Assembly: GCA_014706295.1 (NCBI GenBank)
Contig: JACSVZ010000002.1
Span: 106,636,547-106,700,546, forward strand
Source: Lycocorax pyrrhopterus obiensis
Taxonomy: Eukaryota > Chordata > Aves > Passeriformes > Paradisaeidae
Length of the DNA: 64,000 nucleotides
Direction: 5' to 3'
Part shown: positions 37,299 to 49,790 of the stretch, in pieces
Position numbering within the stretch: position 1 is the first letter of the stretch
Layout: the number at the start of each line of letters is the position of its first letter
Notes under the pieces: generated by a model
Databases searched by the model: none
Told to the model about the DNA's origin: nothing
The model's input: only the letters and a program-made list of their open reading frames with translations
Translations under genes and position numbers: made by a program

Positions 37299-37923
37299 AA
37301 CAAACAACATCAATCACTATGTTAGTCTAAAATATACCTTATTTACTGAAACATAACAAGTATTTTTCTACATCAATGTCAATATTCCTATAACTCAAGG
37401 GAGACACACAGTTAGCTTTGTGGTGGGTTGTTTAAATTACACAACATCCCTTGAACTGCTGTTGCTTCTAAGAGCTGTCTGCCACTGAGTGGTGATGCTG
37501 CAAAGTAGAAGAGAGAATTAACTCTGGGCCAGCCCAGCAACCCTTGCCTCTTGTTACAAATCCCTCACTCCACACTGAAACCCACCTCAAATCTGTCATT
37601 CCTTCCCCAGAACAGCCCACCCACAGCCTGGAGCAAACGTGTCTAAAGGGCAGGTGTGGAGCTTCACTTGCTCCATTCTCTTCTCCAAAAACTTGAGTGG
37701 AAAACATGTACTTAGGGAAGCTTAGCTTATAAATGAGCTCTTAGAAAACAAAAAAACCCTCCAAAAGAAAAAATCCTATTTTTTTTTTGTCCCTCAATCA
37801 TTTTAAATTTGTGAAATTGGAGAAATCATAGAAAAGATACCAATATCTTTACTTTGCACTGCTACTCCTTTAGTTGAAAGAAAGCTGAAGATTTACAAAC
37901 TATTCTTAACAGAGAAGAAAACA

Positions 37924-38058
37924 TATTATTATTATAATACATATAATACACAATATATGTTTTCTATACTATGTTATAGTATATAAATTAATACATTCCA
38001 TGTTATAAATAATGTAGCACATATATACATATATATATATATAAAAAATATATATATA
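37924..38058. repeat. AT-rich region with (TA)n
   Basis: Contains TATTAT, ATATAATACA-type units and a (TA)n run near 38023-38058. Almost no G or C for about 130 bases. Confidence 0.85.
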
Positions 38059-40858
38059 CACAACCACAGCATTTCCGCGATCTGATTTTTGGATGCCACT
38101 TAAAAATTATTCATTGCTCTTCTGTAAATAGCAGTTTTCCTATTTTTTCAAATGTTGTCTTTGGCTTTCAAATGTGGAGAATCTCACACTGACAGTTACA
38201 CTTCAGTCTGTAAAACAGCTCTTGGTCATTTCTTAAAAGACCAGCAATGAATAATTTAAGTACTACTGTTCTCTGCTATGCTTTTTTTTTTTAAATGAAA
38301 ACACTTCAATGAAAACATGCTTTTTTTGTCTTCACGCTTAATGAGCATGAATTATATTTTCCAGTTTTTCTAATGAAGTAATAACATTACCACATTAATT
38401 TTCTTTGCTGTACTCACTGTCTTTGCACTAAGATAATCAATGATGCTAGCTAAAAAAGCAGTTTGCCAGTGTGCTCTAAAGTTACTGTAAAACTGGGGAT
38501 TTAGTCAGAAGAACTCCTATATTCCTCTGGAACATTAAATTGAAGGCTTAAAATACAGCCTTTTAGTAAGCAGTTTCTTAGAGAAGATAAAACCAGCTCA
38601 TAAACAAAAAAAGGATGTTGCAAAAAAGACAAATTTTTCTCATGCACTCAGCATAAAATGCACTGAAGTAAATTCAAATCTCCTAAGGAAATTTTGCTTC
38701 CTTAAAAACAACAAACACCAATACCAAGATGCTCGGAATTGCAATTTAACCTTTCAAATTACTGTCAATAAAAGGGTACAATTTTATTGTTAGTACCTGT
38801 TCTCAGGTTTTATCACAGTAGTTACATTTCTGCCTCTTTGTCCTTACTCAACACTGCCTAATATTGGTTAGAATGGACATAAAACATCAAGGATTGTAAA
38901 TGCAAATTAACTATCTACCCAGTGGAAGGCATAAACTACCCTTAAGTATTTTCTCAGTCATGACAGAAACATCCAGTGCCTTCTTAAGGCTAATAAATGT
39001 AGACAAGAAACATGTTACTCTTACACTTTCATGAGACATAAAGCTCTGCAGTTCAGTGTCTGTGGAAATTTCTTCTGAATATATTAAAATGATCTGAGGG
39101 CTCTGCAGAAATCCTGATCATAAAACAAAAAAGCTAGGATAGTTAAAATTAATACATCATAAATAAAACATGCATTTCTGTATATATTAAGTGACAGGTC
39201 TCAGAAACTCCACCACCACACACACGTTCACAAAGCAGCAAGAACACATGCAATTCATTAAACCCACTCAAGTGTGCTGGTTCTTCCTGGCATTATTCAT
39301 AACTGAAACATTTCAATTCTAGTTAACAAAAAAAAAAAATTCCTCTAATTTAAAAGTAAAACAAGAAAATTAGTTCTGTGTTTCTGGATGACAATCCCAC
39401 AGTGCCTTCAACTAACCACAATAAGCCTTAGGGGGGTTACTTTTAAAATGTTTGGGGGGCTGTGTGGCTGCTTTTTTTTTTAATAAAAAAGTAATGCAGC
39501 CCACTCAAACAGAAATCTTTGCAAACACAGATCTCTTAAAGATTTTTTTCCAGTATGCCATACAAAGCCAGACAGGAAAACAATGAAAAGCGCCAACCTA
39601 TATTTTAATTATATACCCTGAAAATGTCATTCCTTAAATACGAGTGCTCTTAAATAAGCATAAGGAACAGATGGGCTGCAAAAAGCAGAGTAAGAGCAGT
39701 GTATCCTGCAGGATATAGTACTGAGGTGGCAGATGATGGGATGGGGTGACAGTATCCCCCTACTTTTCACCTGTTTTAACCATAAAAGCTCCCTGCCAAG
39801 CTCCTACATCGTTCGGACACCTCACCTGGACTGTCTATACAAAAGGAGGCAAAGCACCCTGAATGAAATGGACTGGTTTGCTATGATGAAAATACATGGC
39901 TAAGAATTAGATTCTGCATCTCAGACTCAATATCCATAACCCAGAGGTGTGCACATCACCCCAGTCCACTGTTATCAGCATTTGGCTTGATCTTGCTCAC
40001 AGAGATGAGCACGGACAAAGTGTATTTTCCTATTCTTGTACTGTTTTATCGGCTCACTGTGGCTCCATGCTGCTGTCCTCAGACAAAGACCCACCCTCTC
40101 ACTGAAAAAATAAAATCAAATCAGCTGCCTGCACCTTTCCTTAAAGCCTTGTTACATTTTATGGCCATTCCAACAAACACCACCAACTTTTCTCAACTCT
40201 GGGCCCTCCAAAGAAGAAGGATAATTTTTTTTCCCCCAAAATTATTCTGTAACATCGTTAGAGCATTGCCTAAGTGGAACTGGCAGAATCTTGGGGGAAG
40301 GGACCATGAATTACTGCTTTTTTGTTGCATTCTTCACTTGCAATCTGCTTTTGGTTACCTGCTGGAGACCAGATAACTGTACTCAGCAGAACTTCAGTCT
40401 GGCTCCATGTGGCCCATTAGAATTGGACAGACAAGAAACCTGCTTATATAAAATCATACGAAAGCTGCTTCAGTGCAACACCAGATGCAGGAGGAGATCA
40501 TTATTCTGGGTTGCAGCTGGTGAATTCCTGAAATATAGATCTGTGTTGCTTCTGTTACTTATTGTCAAGGTGAAAAAAAAAAAGGAAGCAAAACATCAGC
40601 AAGTTCCTTCTGAAGATCCAAATTTTCCTTAAAAACCTGGCCTACCTTATTTATAACCTCTTCTCTGCAAATTAATATTTTAATGATTTGTACAGTGTGA
40701 CAAAAAAGCCATACAGCCTTTTTTATTTGCATGATGAAGGACTGATTTTACCTGAAAGTGGGATTGCAGTAACACTTGACCTTATCAGTTACATGGGGCC
40801 AGAAGAAAACACACTTTTACCATGCTAAACAGTTCCAGCTTTTACGTTTTGGAAAATT

Positions 40859-40883
40859 AATTATTATCATTATTATCATTATC
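40859..40883. repeat. ATTATTATC tandem repeat
   Basis: About two and a half copies of the 9-bp unit ATTATTATC. Confidence 0.7.
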
Positions 40884-41588
40884 CCATAATACAGAAATAT
40901 CAGTAAATCTTTACCCAGATATCTACAAGCCTTTCTAAAAATTTTTCATTCAAGAGAAGAAATTGTTCTGAAAAACAAACCAGCTAAAATAGTTATCATG
41001 CCATTGTTTAAATAGGTCCCACCACAAATAAAACTAAGCTGACGAGTCTACACACGTCCAAAGTCCACGTCTGCGTAAATCAAAGAGACAGGTGAAAGTC
41101 ATTCTATTCTTTTAATAGTCACACGGTATAAGAAAGGAGAAAAAAGCCCATACTCTTAAATTTGTCTCTGTCTCTTCATAAAATCATCCTCATGAATTCA
41201 AATAGGAAGAAGCAGCTTGCCACTGGAAAGCCAAGTGTCTGAGTGCCATGGCTAAAATGCACCAGCAAGGGGAGTAGTAACACTTTGAGAACTCCTGTCT
41301 TCAGTGACACTCAACTGTACATAAATGCAGCAAGGTATAGAATATTGATTCCAGGCTGTATAGACAGTGGAAGGGACATTAATTCCACTGAAAGACCGGG
41401 AAATTAAAAAAACAAAAAAAACCAACCCAACCCCCACACAGACTCTTGCAATGCTATTTGGTTTTGGAAAGAAGGTGGAAGCACATATAAAGGGTCTCAG
41501 ACCGGCCCAATATGCCACTCACCAAACAACCCAGGGCAGCAAGCTAAAATAAAGCCCTCTCAAATCTGAGGCTGTTATTTCCATTTCA

Positions 41589-41632
41589 TGTATTTATATA
41601 TATATGCATACATACACACATGCACATATATA
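41589..41632. repeat. Compound (TA)/(CA) microsatellite
   Basis: TATATATATA followed by GCATACATACACACA and TGCACATATATA. A compound dinucleotide repeat. Confidence 0.85.
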
Positions 41633-44600
41633 GAATTCGTTTTTTTGTATTTTCTCCTTTTAAACAGTAATGACCACATATTTCGATGGGAAGGAGAGTC
41701 TTTTTCTAGCTTCCTAAGGATATAAGCACATGGCACCGCTGGGGTGGTAGGTAGGAGGGCTGAAGCATTCTCAAGCCTGAATTGCAGCCCTTGATAAGGA
41801 AAGTAGAAGGTGGAATTCCTTAAAGCAGGACTTCTTAGGGACAGATAACTGAGCCGGCACTTTCATAGAGGAGTACATTTTGTAACTGCTGGCAGGCTGA
41901 CCTTTTAAATGCTTGTGCCTGCAGCACTGACACAGACTTGCTCCTGGTGGTACTAAAGGCAGAGCTGGACATCCCCGAGCTCCCACCACAGCAGGAAAAA
42001 AGAGGGAGCACTGACAGTGCCTCTTCGCTGCCTCATTCCCACTCTTCCTTTTCAATCCTGTCCTGCCACAGGTACCTCTGAACAGTGGCACTGCTCAGCC
42101 ACCACGGAGCAGAGGACCACAGGTCCCTACCAGGGAAATGCTGTAAAAAAGAAGCAAAGATGAGAAGAAAAACTGCTGCCTGCACCAAGTTCTTCACTAC
42201 AGCCAAGGCTCCCACATTCATACCTTTTCCATAGCAGTGTGAACTTTTAGAAATAAACAAGAATCCCTCTCCCTTCAAAATGCTGCAAGTTTTTAACAAC
42301 TGCTATCCAAGCAGGTAACCAAGGCATTTAATCAACTTGTAAATGCCCAAGTGTGAAGGCAACCTAAGTACTAATCATGAAATTACTATGCATGACAAAA
42401 TTCAGAATAGTGTTTTGCTGTAATTGTGCATAATTTAACTCAAAAAAGCAAGAGGAGTTATATTTGGATACAGAAGAAAGAGGTCAATTTGATGAGGGGG
42501 AAAAAATGCTGTCATTTTTACTACTCTGAGAGAGAAATCCTTCACCCAGAGTAAGAATTTTGGGATGCTGCTTCTCCAGTGTGATGCCAGGGGGATAAGT
42601 CATAATCAAAGGAGCATGTAATAGCAAAAAATGGTGTTCCAGAGCCACGTTTTCAACAAAAGAAATCCACCTCTGTTACCTTAAAGCACATTTATAAACT
42701 GCAGCTTCAGCCATTGGAGGCAGATAGAGACCTGTATGTTACAATCCCAGAGTACAGCTGTTACAACAAAAGCAATATAAACGTTTTCCTCCTTCTGATA
42801 AGATGGAATGGAAGTATTAAATAAAAAACTCAGGATGGTTTCAACAATTTCCTAATGATTTCCTAACATTTCTGGACAATGGGCTCAGCAGATTTCCTAA
42901 TTTTGAGTTTGTAAGTGGATGTGCATGGGGTCAAAACAAGACCTGGTTTGGACAGTTTCTTCTTTTCTTTTAAAGGGAAAGATATGGGATGCAGGGTGAC
43001 ATCTGTCCTGGATGCAGTGCTACTGACATGGGCGAGGCTACGTGACCTACACAGAGCCTTTCAAACCCAGACACAGATGAAGGAATGCATGGATAGTGGA
43101 TTCTGAAGGTCTGCCCACCCCATCAGGTCAGCCTGTGTTCCCCTGAACTCTGTTAACAGGGCACCAGCCACGAAGAAGAGCCATGGGCCTCCTACCACAG
43201 CACTCAAATGCAGACTTTGCCCTCCTTTTGTACCCTTCCCTTCATCAGCACCAACCCAAAACAATTACATCTAATCCCTTTACGTGGCAGAAAGCCAGCA
43301 GAGAAACATGAGCTGGAGTCCAGCCTCAGGACTTGGGTGACAGAGAGGAGAAGGAAACCAGAGCATGAAGTGCCCTTCACCATGCATGGCCCACTGCATC
43401 GGTCTAAGCAGCCTAACCCATGTTCTCTGAGACGATCCTGAGGATATCTCTCCTTGGGACGTGATTTTTGGGCCATAAGTAGAAAGAATATGAGAAAAGT
43501 GATATTCTAATATCAGGAATAAGTCTGCTTTTCTGGTAACCAAGTTCAAAAAGGGTGCAGAGGGCACAGAGGCTATGGAAAGAAACAATGTTAATGCAAA
43601 TGGTCCAGGTTTCTTCCAACATAGACTCTTGCACTTGACCTTTGCGGTACACATTTCCAAGAAAATACTCTTATCAAATCACAGTAAAAATTCCTTTGGG
43701 TTTATTTTAAATATAACAAGTAAATTGCATTAGCATAAACACATTTCCATCTTAAGAGGCAGATTCTTTGATAGGTAGCTTTTGATGCACATAGATTGCA
43801 AAAATAGGAGGATGGCTTTAACAACAAGCCTCTAAACTTCCCTAGGATGCAACTGGGTTGGTAACTCTTCTAAAAGTAATAAAATGGATGTATTTTTCCA
43901 CTGAAGGTGTACATCTTTGCAGCTTTTGGTGACTAAAAATACACTTTATTGATTTTGAAGACATCTGGAAAAATAAGCCATTTTTGTTTATTTGGAAAAG
44001 GTAGTAGTAACAGGATATATTTCCAAGAAGCAAGTATGTGTAAACACAAAGTTCTCCAGGCAGGCAGGATATACAGCACAGCCCAGTCTAAGATCCCATA
44101 TGCATTCTATATAGACTTTGTTCATAATCTAAAATAGATCACATCATGTTCTCGTGACCACTAAAGGTTTGCTTTTCCCCTGAAAGGATGGCAGCTTTGG
44201 ACGTTGTGCTAAGTTATTCTATCTGTGTATCAACAGCCCCATCATAGAAAATCCACTTCCTTTTACAAATATTAATTGGGATCCCTCTGGCCATGGGCCT
44301 TGCTGGGTCAGCCCAGCACAGACAAACCCTACTACCCTTGGGTGGGAAACACTAGGCATGACTAGATAAAAATCTGCTGATCTTTCTTTTGCCCATTTCT
44401 ATCTTCCCAGTTTTCAGTCTCTGTATCACAAACAGGCTCAGGGTAACCCAGTCTTCCCTGTGTTAGTCCTCTTCTTCCTTATGTTATTAAGCCTGAAAGG
44501 ATAATTTGAGTTGCAAAAAGAGAACAAATACTCAAGACCATAAAGAAAAACAGGGTGCTGGACAGAAATGCTCTGGGGTGAAGCTATAATATGAAAATGA

Positions 44601-47600
44601 ACATAGACATGGCTGGCCTTTTGTCTTTCCATCATCATCCTAAGAAAGATCCCTCTTTTTCTGAGCCTCCTGGCTTGCATATGTGTGCCTTATCCTCCTC
44701 CTTTCTCTTTTAAGTAGCAGAAATTTTTATCTCTAATCCCCTTATCATCTGCTAGACAAAAATACAGATTCAATGTCCTCATTTATTTTTAAAAAATGCA
44801 TTATTATCAAGAATGTTGCTAATTATCAGTTACTTTGAGAGCTATGAAACACTTCTCCTATCTTGGGAAAATATTTGGGGTTTTTCAAAAACTTTTCTGC
44901 TCAAAATCAGGAAGAAGAGTATAAGATTAGAATAATTTTATAACCAAAAAAAGAGTACTTTTGACTCTTTTGACTAGCTGAATCTTCCAAATAATTTCAA
45001 AACATGTTGTCCTGTTACTTAGGCGGTAGACTCTGACAAATTCAGAATAACTAAGAAAGGATTCTGTTATTCAGAAGATGTCAAAACAATAATGTCAACA
45101 GAGTTCTCCAAAGAAATGAATTTAAATAGAAAATTCATTTGAAATTTTCTTTCGCACACACTGTTCTGCAGCTGCACTGGATTAGCACTTCCTTCTGAAG
45201 GAGAATGCTCTGTCACAAAGATCCCTGACTTGCTCTAGGGCTCTGTGCTTACTTGTATTTTAGCAGCAGGACAATCAAGGCCTGAAAAGATGTTTTTCTG
45301 CAGTAAGTACTGTACCCTTCCTCCTTGGGGTCCAGCTGCCTGTGGTCCCAAGCCACGGGCTCGTACAGCACAGCTGTGCTACCTTGGCTCAGATTTTTGA
45401 GAAAACTGGTAATTTGTGAGGCAGGGGTGTGAGAAAGTGGGGTAGAGCCACACAAGGGAAGAATGGGAGAACTGCAGGCCGAGGTGCAGTTATTGAGCTG
45501 AGGATGGATGCTGCTACAGGATTCAAGAGAAAAAACACCAGCATGAGAAAGTATAACTTAAGGGACTGGAAGAAAAATACAGCATCTTACCTGTTTCTTT
45601 CTGTTCTCTAATCCCTGGAACTAACGAGTATTCAAAAAGAAAAAGCACAAAACAGACAACTAAACTGAGTGCAGTGAAAGTTCAATTATAATCTCAAGTA
45701 TTAATCTGTGTAATTTTAACTCAGTTCCCATTGCTAAAGTAGATATTCACTCTATATGAATGAATAAAACAGTGTTTAGTATTATCCTCAAATAATCATT
45801 CTGTAGAATACTTAATTTTTGAGCTGCATGCTTCTGTGTGTCAGTGGTCTAATCTTACCTGATTATTCCCATTTTACTGCTTTGTTTATCCTATAGCCTC
45901 ATTTCATAGCTTGGAATGAATCATGGTAAATCTGTATATCTAGTGGCTTCCTGATAAAACACATTTTCCAATACTATTTTTAAGCACTTACCATGCAGCG
46001 TGGCTAGGGGCACTGCGTGACAGATGCTGTGGAATCACTGAACATTTGAATATTACTATATTAATTTTATAAGAAGTGTTATACATATCCACATGGGCTT
46101 GTTAGTGATTGTATTACAGCCTAAGCGATCAGGAGAGGAGTTACCACAGGAACAAGTGATCGGAGCGGGTTGGGGATACTGATACCCGGAAAGGCAGGTT
46201 CTATGTCATACCCACAGTAGTCTACAACAAGGACATGCATTATTAAATATGCATTTATTAATTCTCCTGCTGCAGGTGACCTACTCTTAACTAAGCATTC
46301 ACACAGCTTGCTTATAGATGACATGTTTCCTCTTTTCTGAATAAACTCTTTTTTTGCTTTAGGAAAGCTTACTTCTCATCTCATAAACTTGTCACTTGCA
46401 AACCTGGTTGAATATAAGGGAAGATGGTGTAGTACAGGCAAATGGGTCGATGACCACCACATGGTCCAGGTCATGAGACACTCAGATTTAGCTGCAAAAA
46501 CACAGCTTGTGGTGCTGAATGATACACGCTGCTTCTGGCCAGGGCTCTGCAGCATGCTCTGCAAAGAAAGATACTTCAAAGACTGCCAGGAAATAAGGCA
46601 CCTTCCTGATCAGGTGAAAGGTGCATACTGGAACTGTGACACTTGTTAGGGCTGTGGCCCAAAGCTAGACTTGGCTCTGCACTAACATAAGAAAATATTC
46701 CATCTACTCTCACAGATTTAGTTCAAGAAATATGATTTTCATGCTGTTGGAGCCAAGACCAAAATGAACACAGCCAGTTCCTTTTACTAAACACCGAACT
46801 GGAAGACTTTCCAAAGCTTGCCCAAGGAAAGAGGCACACTGACCACTAGCCGTTGTACATCTCCACAACTCCAGCTGATCTCAAATGGCATCTCATCCAC
46901 AAGCCTCTCTAGCCTAAAAGAGATAAAGAACTAGTCTGTGCATTATTGCATGCTTCAGTTTCTTCAGAAGCTATAAATACAGGACTGAACAGCATCATCA
47001 GAACCAAACTTGTAGAAATGGTAGTCATTTTCTCATTAATTCCAAAGGATGCAAGGGCAAGGTGCACAACAGGACCACATCAGTTACTGTCTGCCATTGG
47101 TATGACAGTGGATGATAATTGGTTTGGTATCCATGAAAAAGAAAGCAAAATGTTCATGCTAATTTATTGGATTAGACATCAAGTTGTTTGCATTACAAAG
47201 TCAAGGAACAACTGCTTCTGATGACGCCAATGTAAATTATCACAGAACAAATCATTTGTTTCACAACTGAAATTGTAGAAGTGTATGGTACTAACAGATA
47301 CACTTCGAACACAACCCAGCTGCCACTGTCTGCCAGTCTTTCAAACTAATAATTTAGTTTCCTTGTGGCATTAGAGTGATACACAACCTGTATACAATTC
47401 ACATCTTTCACTAACTGTTTTTTTTCCTTTTTCTAAATTCAAGCTACACACAAGACTAAAGATATATTTTCACATCTGATTAATTTCATGATCATTTATG
47501 TTAAGTCTGCTCCAACTGAACCTAAAAAATGTGGAGGAAAACAGTTTTGTTTTTCTTTTAGCTTAGATTTAGATTTAAGAAGACAAGTAGCAGCAGCAGC

Positions 47601-49624
47601 ATGAGACACATATAATAGGGCTTAATTACATCTCATACAGGCTTAATTACGAGAAGTGGCAGAAAGAACCTGCAACATTTCATCATTAGAGAAAAGTTAC
47701 CAACCATGTTTCCCAAACTTTTAGTACAGAAGTGCTATTAATTGCTTACTGCCTGCATACAGAATTCGCATTTGTTATTCAGGCTGATATACATATCACA
47801 ACTGCCACAAGAAATGGATAACTGAATTAGTTTGATGAATTTCTTAATAATAAACATAGCATTTCCACAAGAAGCTTAGGGAATTGAAAGCCTGCATTTA
47901 TGAGTTCTGATTTCTGCAGCAACTGGTTTGCCTTTTCTTCTTATAAATTCAGGATAAAATATTGCTATTGTTATATACTTTGATATCCTTATTTAATTCC
48001 CAATGCATAGAGAAGACAGTCTATATGCCCACATAAGTAAAACAGTCATTTCAGAACTAGTTGAAATACACAATTTCATCCACAGAGGAAACTTTAAACA
48101 AGTTGGTTTCTGGGCACAGAAACTGAGAAGAAATTTAAAAAGGTGTATTTCCACAGTATCCCATACAAGAACTTTATGAAAATTTTTATTGTGAATTTTA
48201 ATTTTCATTATTTCATGAAACATCGGTTGCAGTTTTACACAGTTATTTAGATGAAGTGATGACCTTTCATTGCAACCTGGGAGGGATAGATTTAGGTGAA
48301 AAATGCCAGTACTGTATTGATTATTGTACCATTGACAGATTCACACAGACTTTTATCTAGACCACTTGTAACACACCATAATGTGTTCTTATGTTATGTA
48401 TTACAATATTTTGGAGATACAAACAAGTTCCAGAAAAGCTGAAATCATTATTTCAACACTTGATGGTGAGCTGTCAAAAAAAACCCCAAAAGTTTTTCTG
48501 GTGATGCTGACTTTTACAAGAAATGAGCATTTCACTGAAAATAATCTGACAAAGGAATTTGGAGTGGGCCTAATCCATTCCTGGCTGCTTTGATGGTATT
48601 TAGTACAGGCTCACTTTTTAGACATTCTGCTATACTATTGTTGTCAACATCTTCGAGCAGCAACACTCCAAAAGTGGTTACTCAGCCTACGCTACTTCCT
48701 GGCCATTCTTCGTAACACAGCTGAGCACTTTTGCTGTGCTGCACAGAGCATGTATGACATCCTAACCACATGCTGCCATTTTCTGTTTCTTTCCATGTCT
48801 TCAAGAAAGAAGGTGTAAACAACAGGGAACAGCCACCAAATACCTGGCTGTGCTGTAGGGCATCGCACCCAGTGGCCTCAGAGTCCATAGGAAGGACAGG
48901 ACCATTTGGGGGTGGGAGCTGGTGTGGGGGGAGCATTTGCTACATGTAGGACACTCTTGGCCAGCTGTCTGGGGTTTAGACCTGTAGAAAAAGACTACAG
49001 AGACAGAAGTTATCCACACCATCTTTCTTTAGAAGGCACATTTTGTTGCCTTTTTTCCCCAGTACAGAATGTGACACCTCAAGCAGCACAGCTTTGAGGA
49101 GCTTTCTTTACCAAAATCTTTCCATAGCTTGCAACACATCTTCGACAGAAGACTAAACTCTCTTTAATTTAAGGATTCCTGGAATCCAGCTAAACTCTGC
49201 TGCTACTCCTCAGTCACACAGTTTCACTTCACCTTTCTATGGTTGTCAGCACTAGTGCAAATTAAGTCTTTTCTCTTGAAAAAATAATAATTTTGAAAAA
49301 AGTGTTCTATTTCTAAGTTCTAAGCATGTCTAATAAATACTCATTTTTTGTACTCTGTCTGAGGCTAATCCTAGTAGGTGTCAACATTTTACTTATCTGC
49401 CTCACTGTCATTTTTGGCAAGGGGGGAAATCAACAGCAGGCTGAAAAGATGCTGTAATAAAAATGTTAAAGAATAAAAACTTGAGCTTAAATCCTGACCC
49501 CTGCAGAGCCTCATTAGTACAATTCAACCTGTCTCAATTCATCACCATTCATCACTGCTCATTATTTTTATAGTCCTTCAACTCATCTACAGTCTGTATG
49601 ATCATGTTTCTATCCAAGCCAACG
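41633..49624. other. Presumed intron, nothing firmly recognised
   Basis: No gene supported. Two weak minus-strand exon candidates (45591-45614 and 45992-46026) and one plus-strand open frame (46389-46649) are discussed as observations. No known repeat is identified. Confidence 0.45.
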
Positions 49625-49790
49625 TGCATTAGTTATTCGTGTATGCTTTGGCAAGATGGTATCAAAAGGTTTACTAAAATGCATGTATTATACCACTTGC
49701 CTTTCATCTGCTTATTTTGTAATCTTATCAGAAAGGTAAAAAAAGCAATCTGGCTAGATTTATCCTTTCTAAGCCTATTTGTCTTATTGC
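49625..49790 (-). mobile_element. Ancient CR1/L3-like RT fragment
   Basis: Read on the minus strand, TTTTTACCTTTCTGATAAGA, then TTACAAAATAAGCAGATGAA, then AGGCAAGTGGTATAATACAT, then GCATTTTAGTAAACCTTTTG with ATACC follows the CR1 RT segment coding FYDKVTKxVDEGKAVDVIYLDFSKAFDT, with indels and stops. Both the plus-strand 122-codon frame and the minus-strand 91-codon frame here are out-of-frame readings of this relic. Confidence 0.6.

Larger units (their letters stand above)
37299..41588. other. Presumed intron, AT-rich
   Basis: No gene recognised. It includes an AT microsatellite region (37924-38058) and a 9-bp tandem repeat at about 40859. Frames at 39987-40632 have no recognisable domain. 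Confidence 0.5.
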
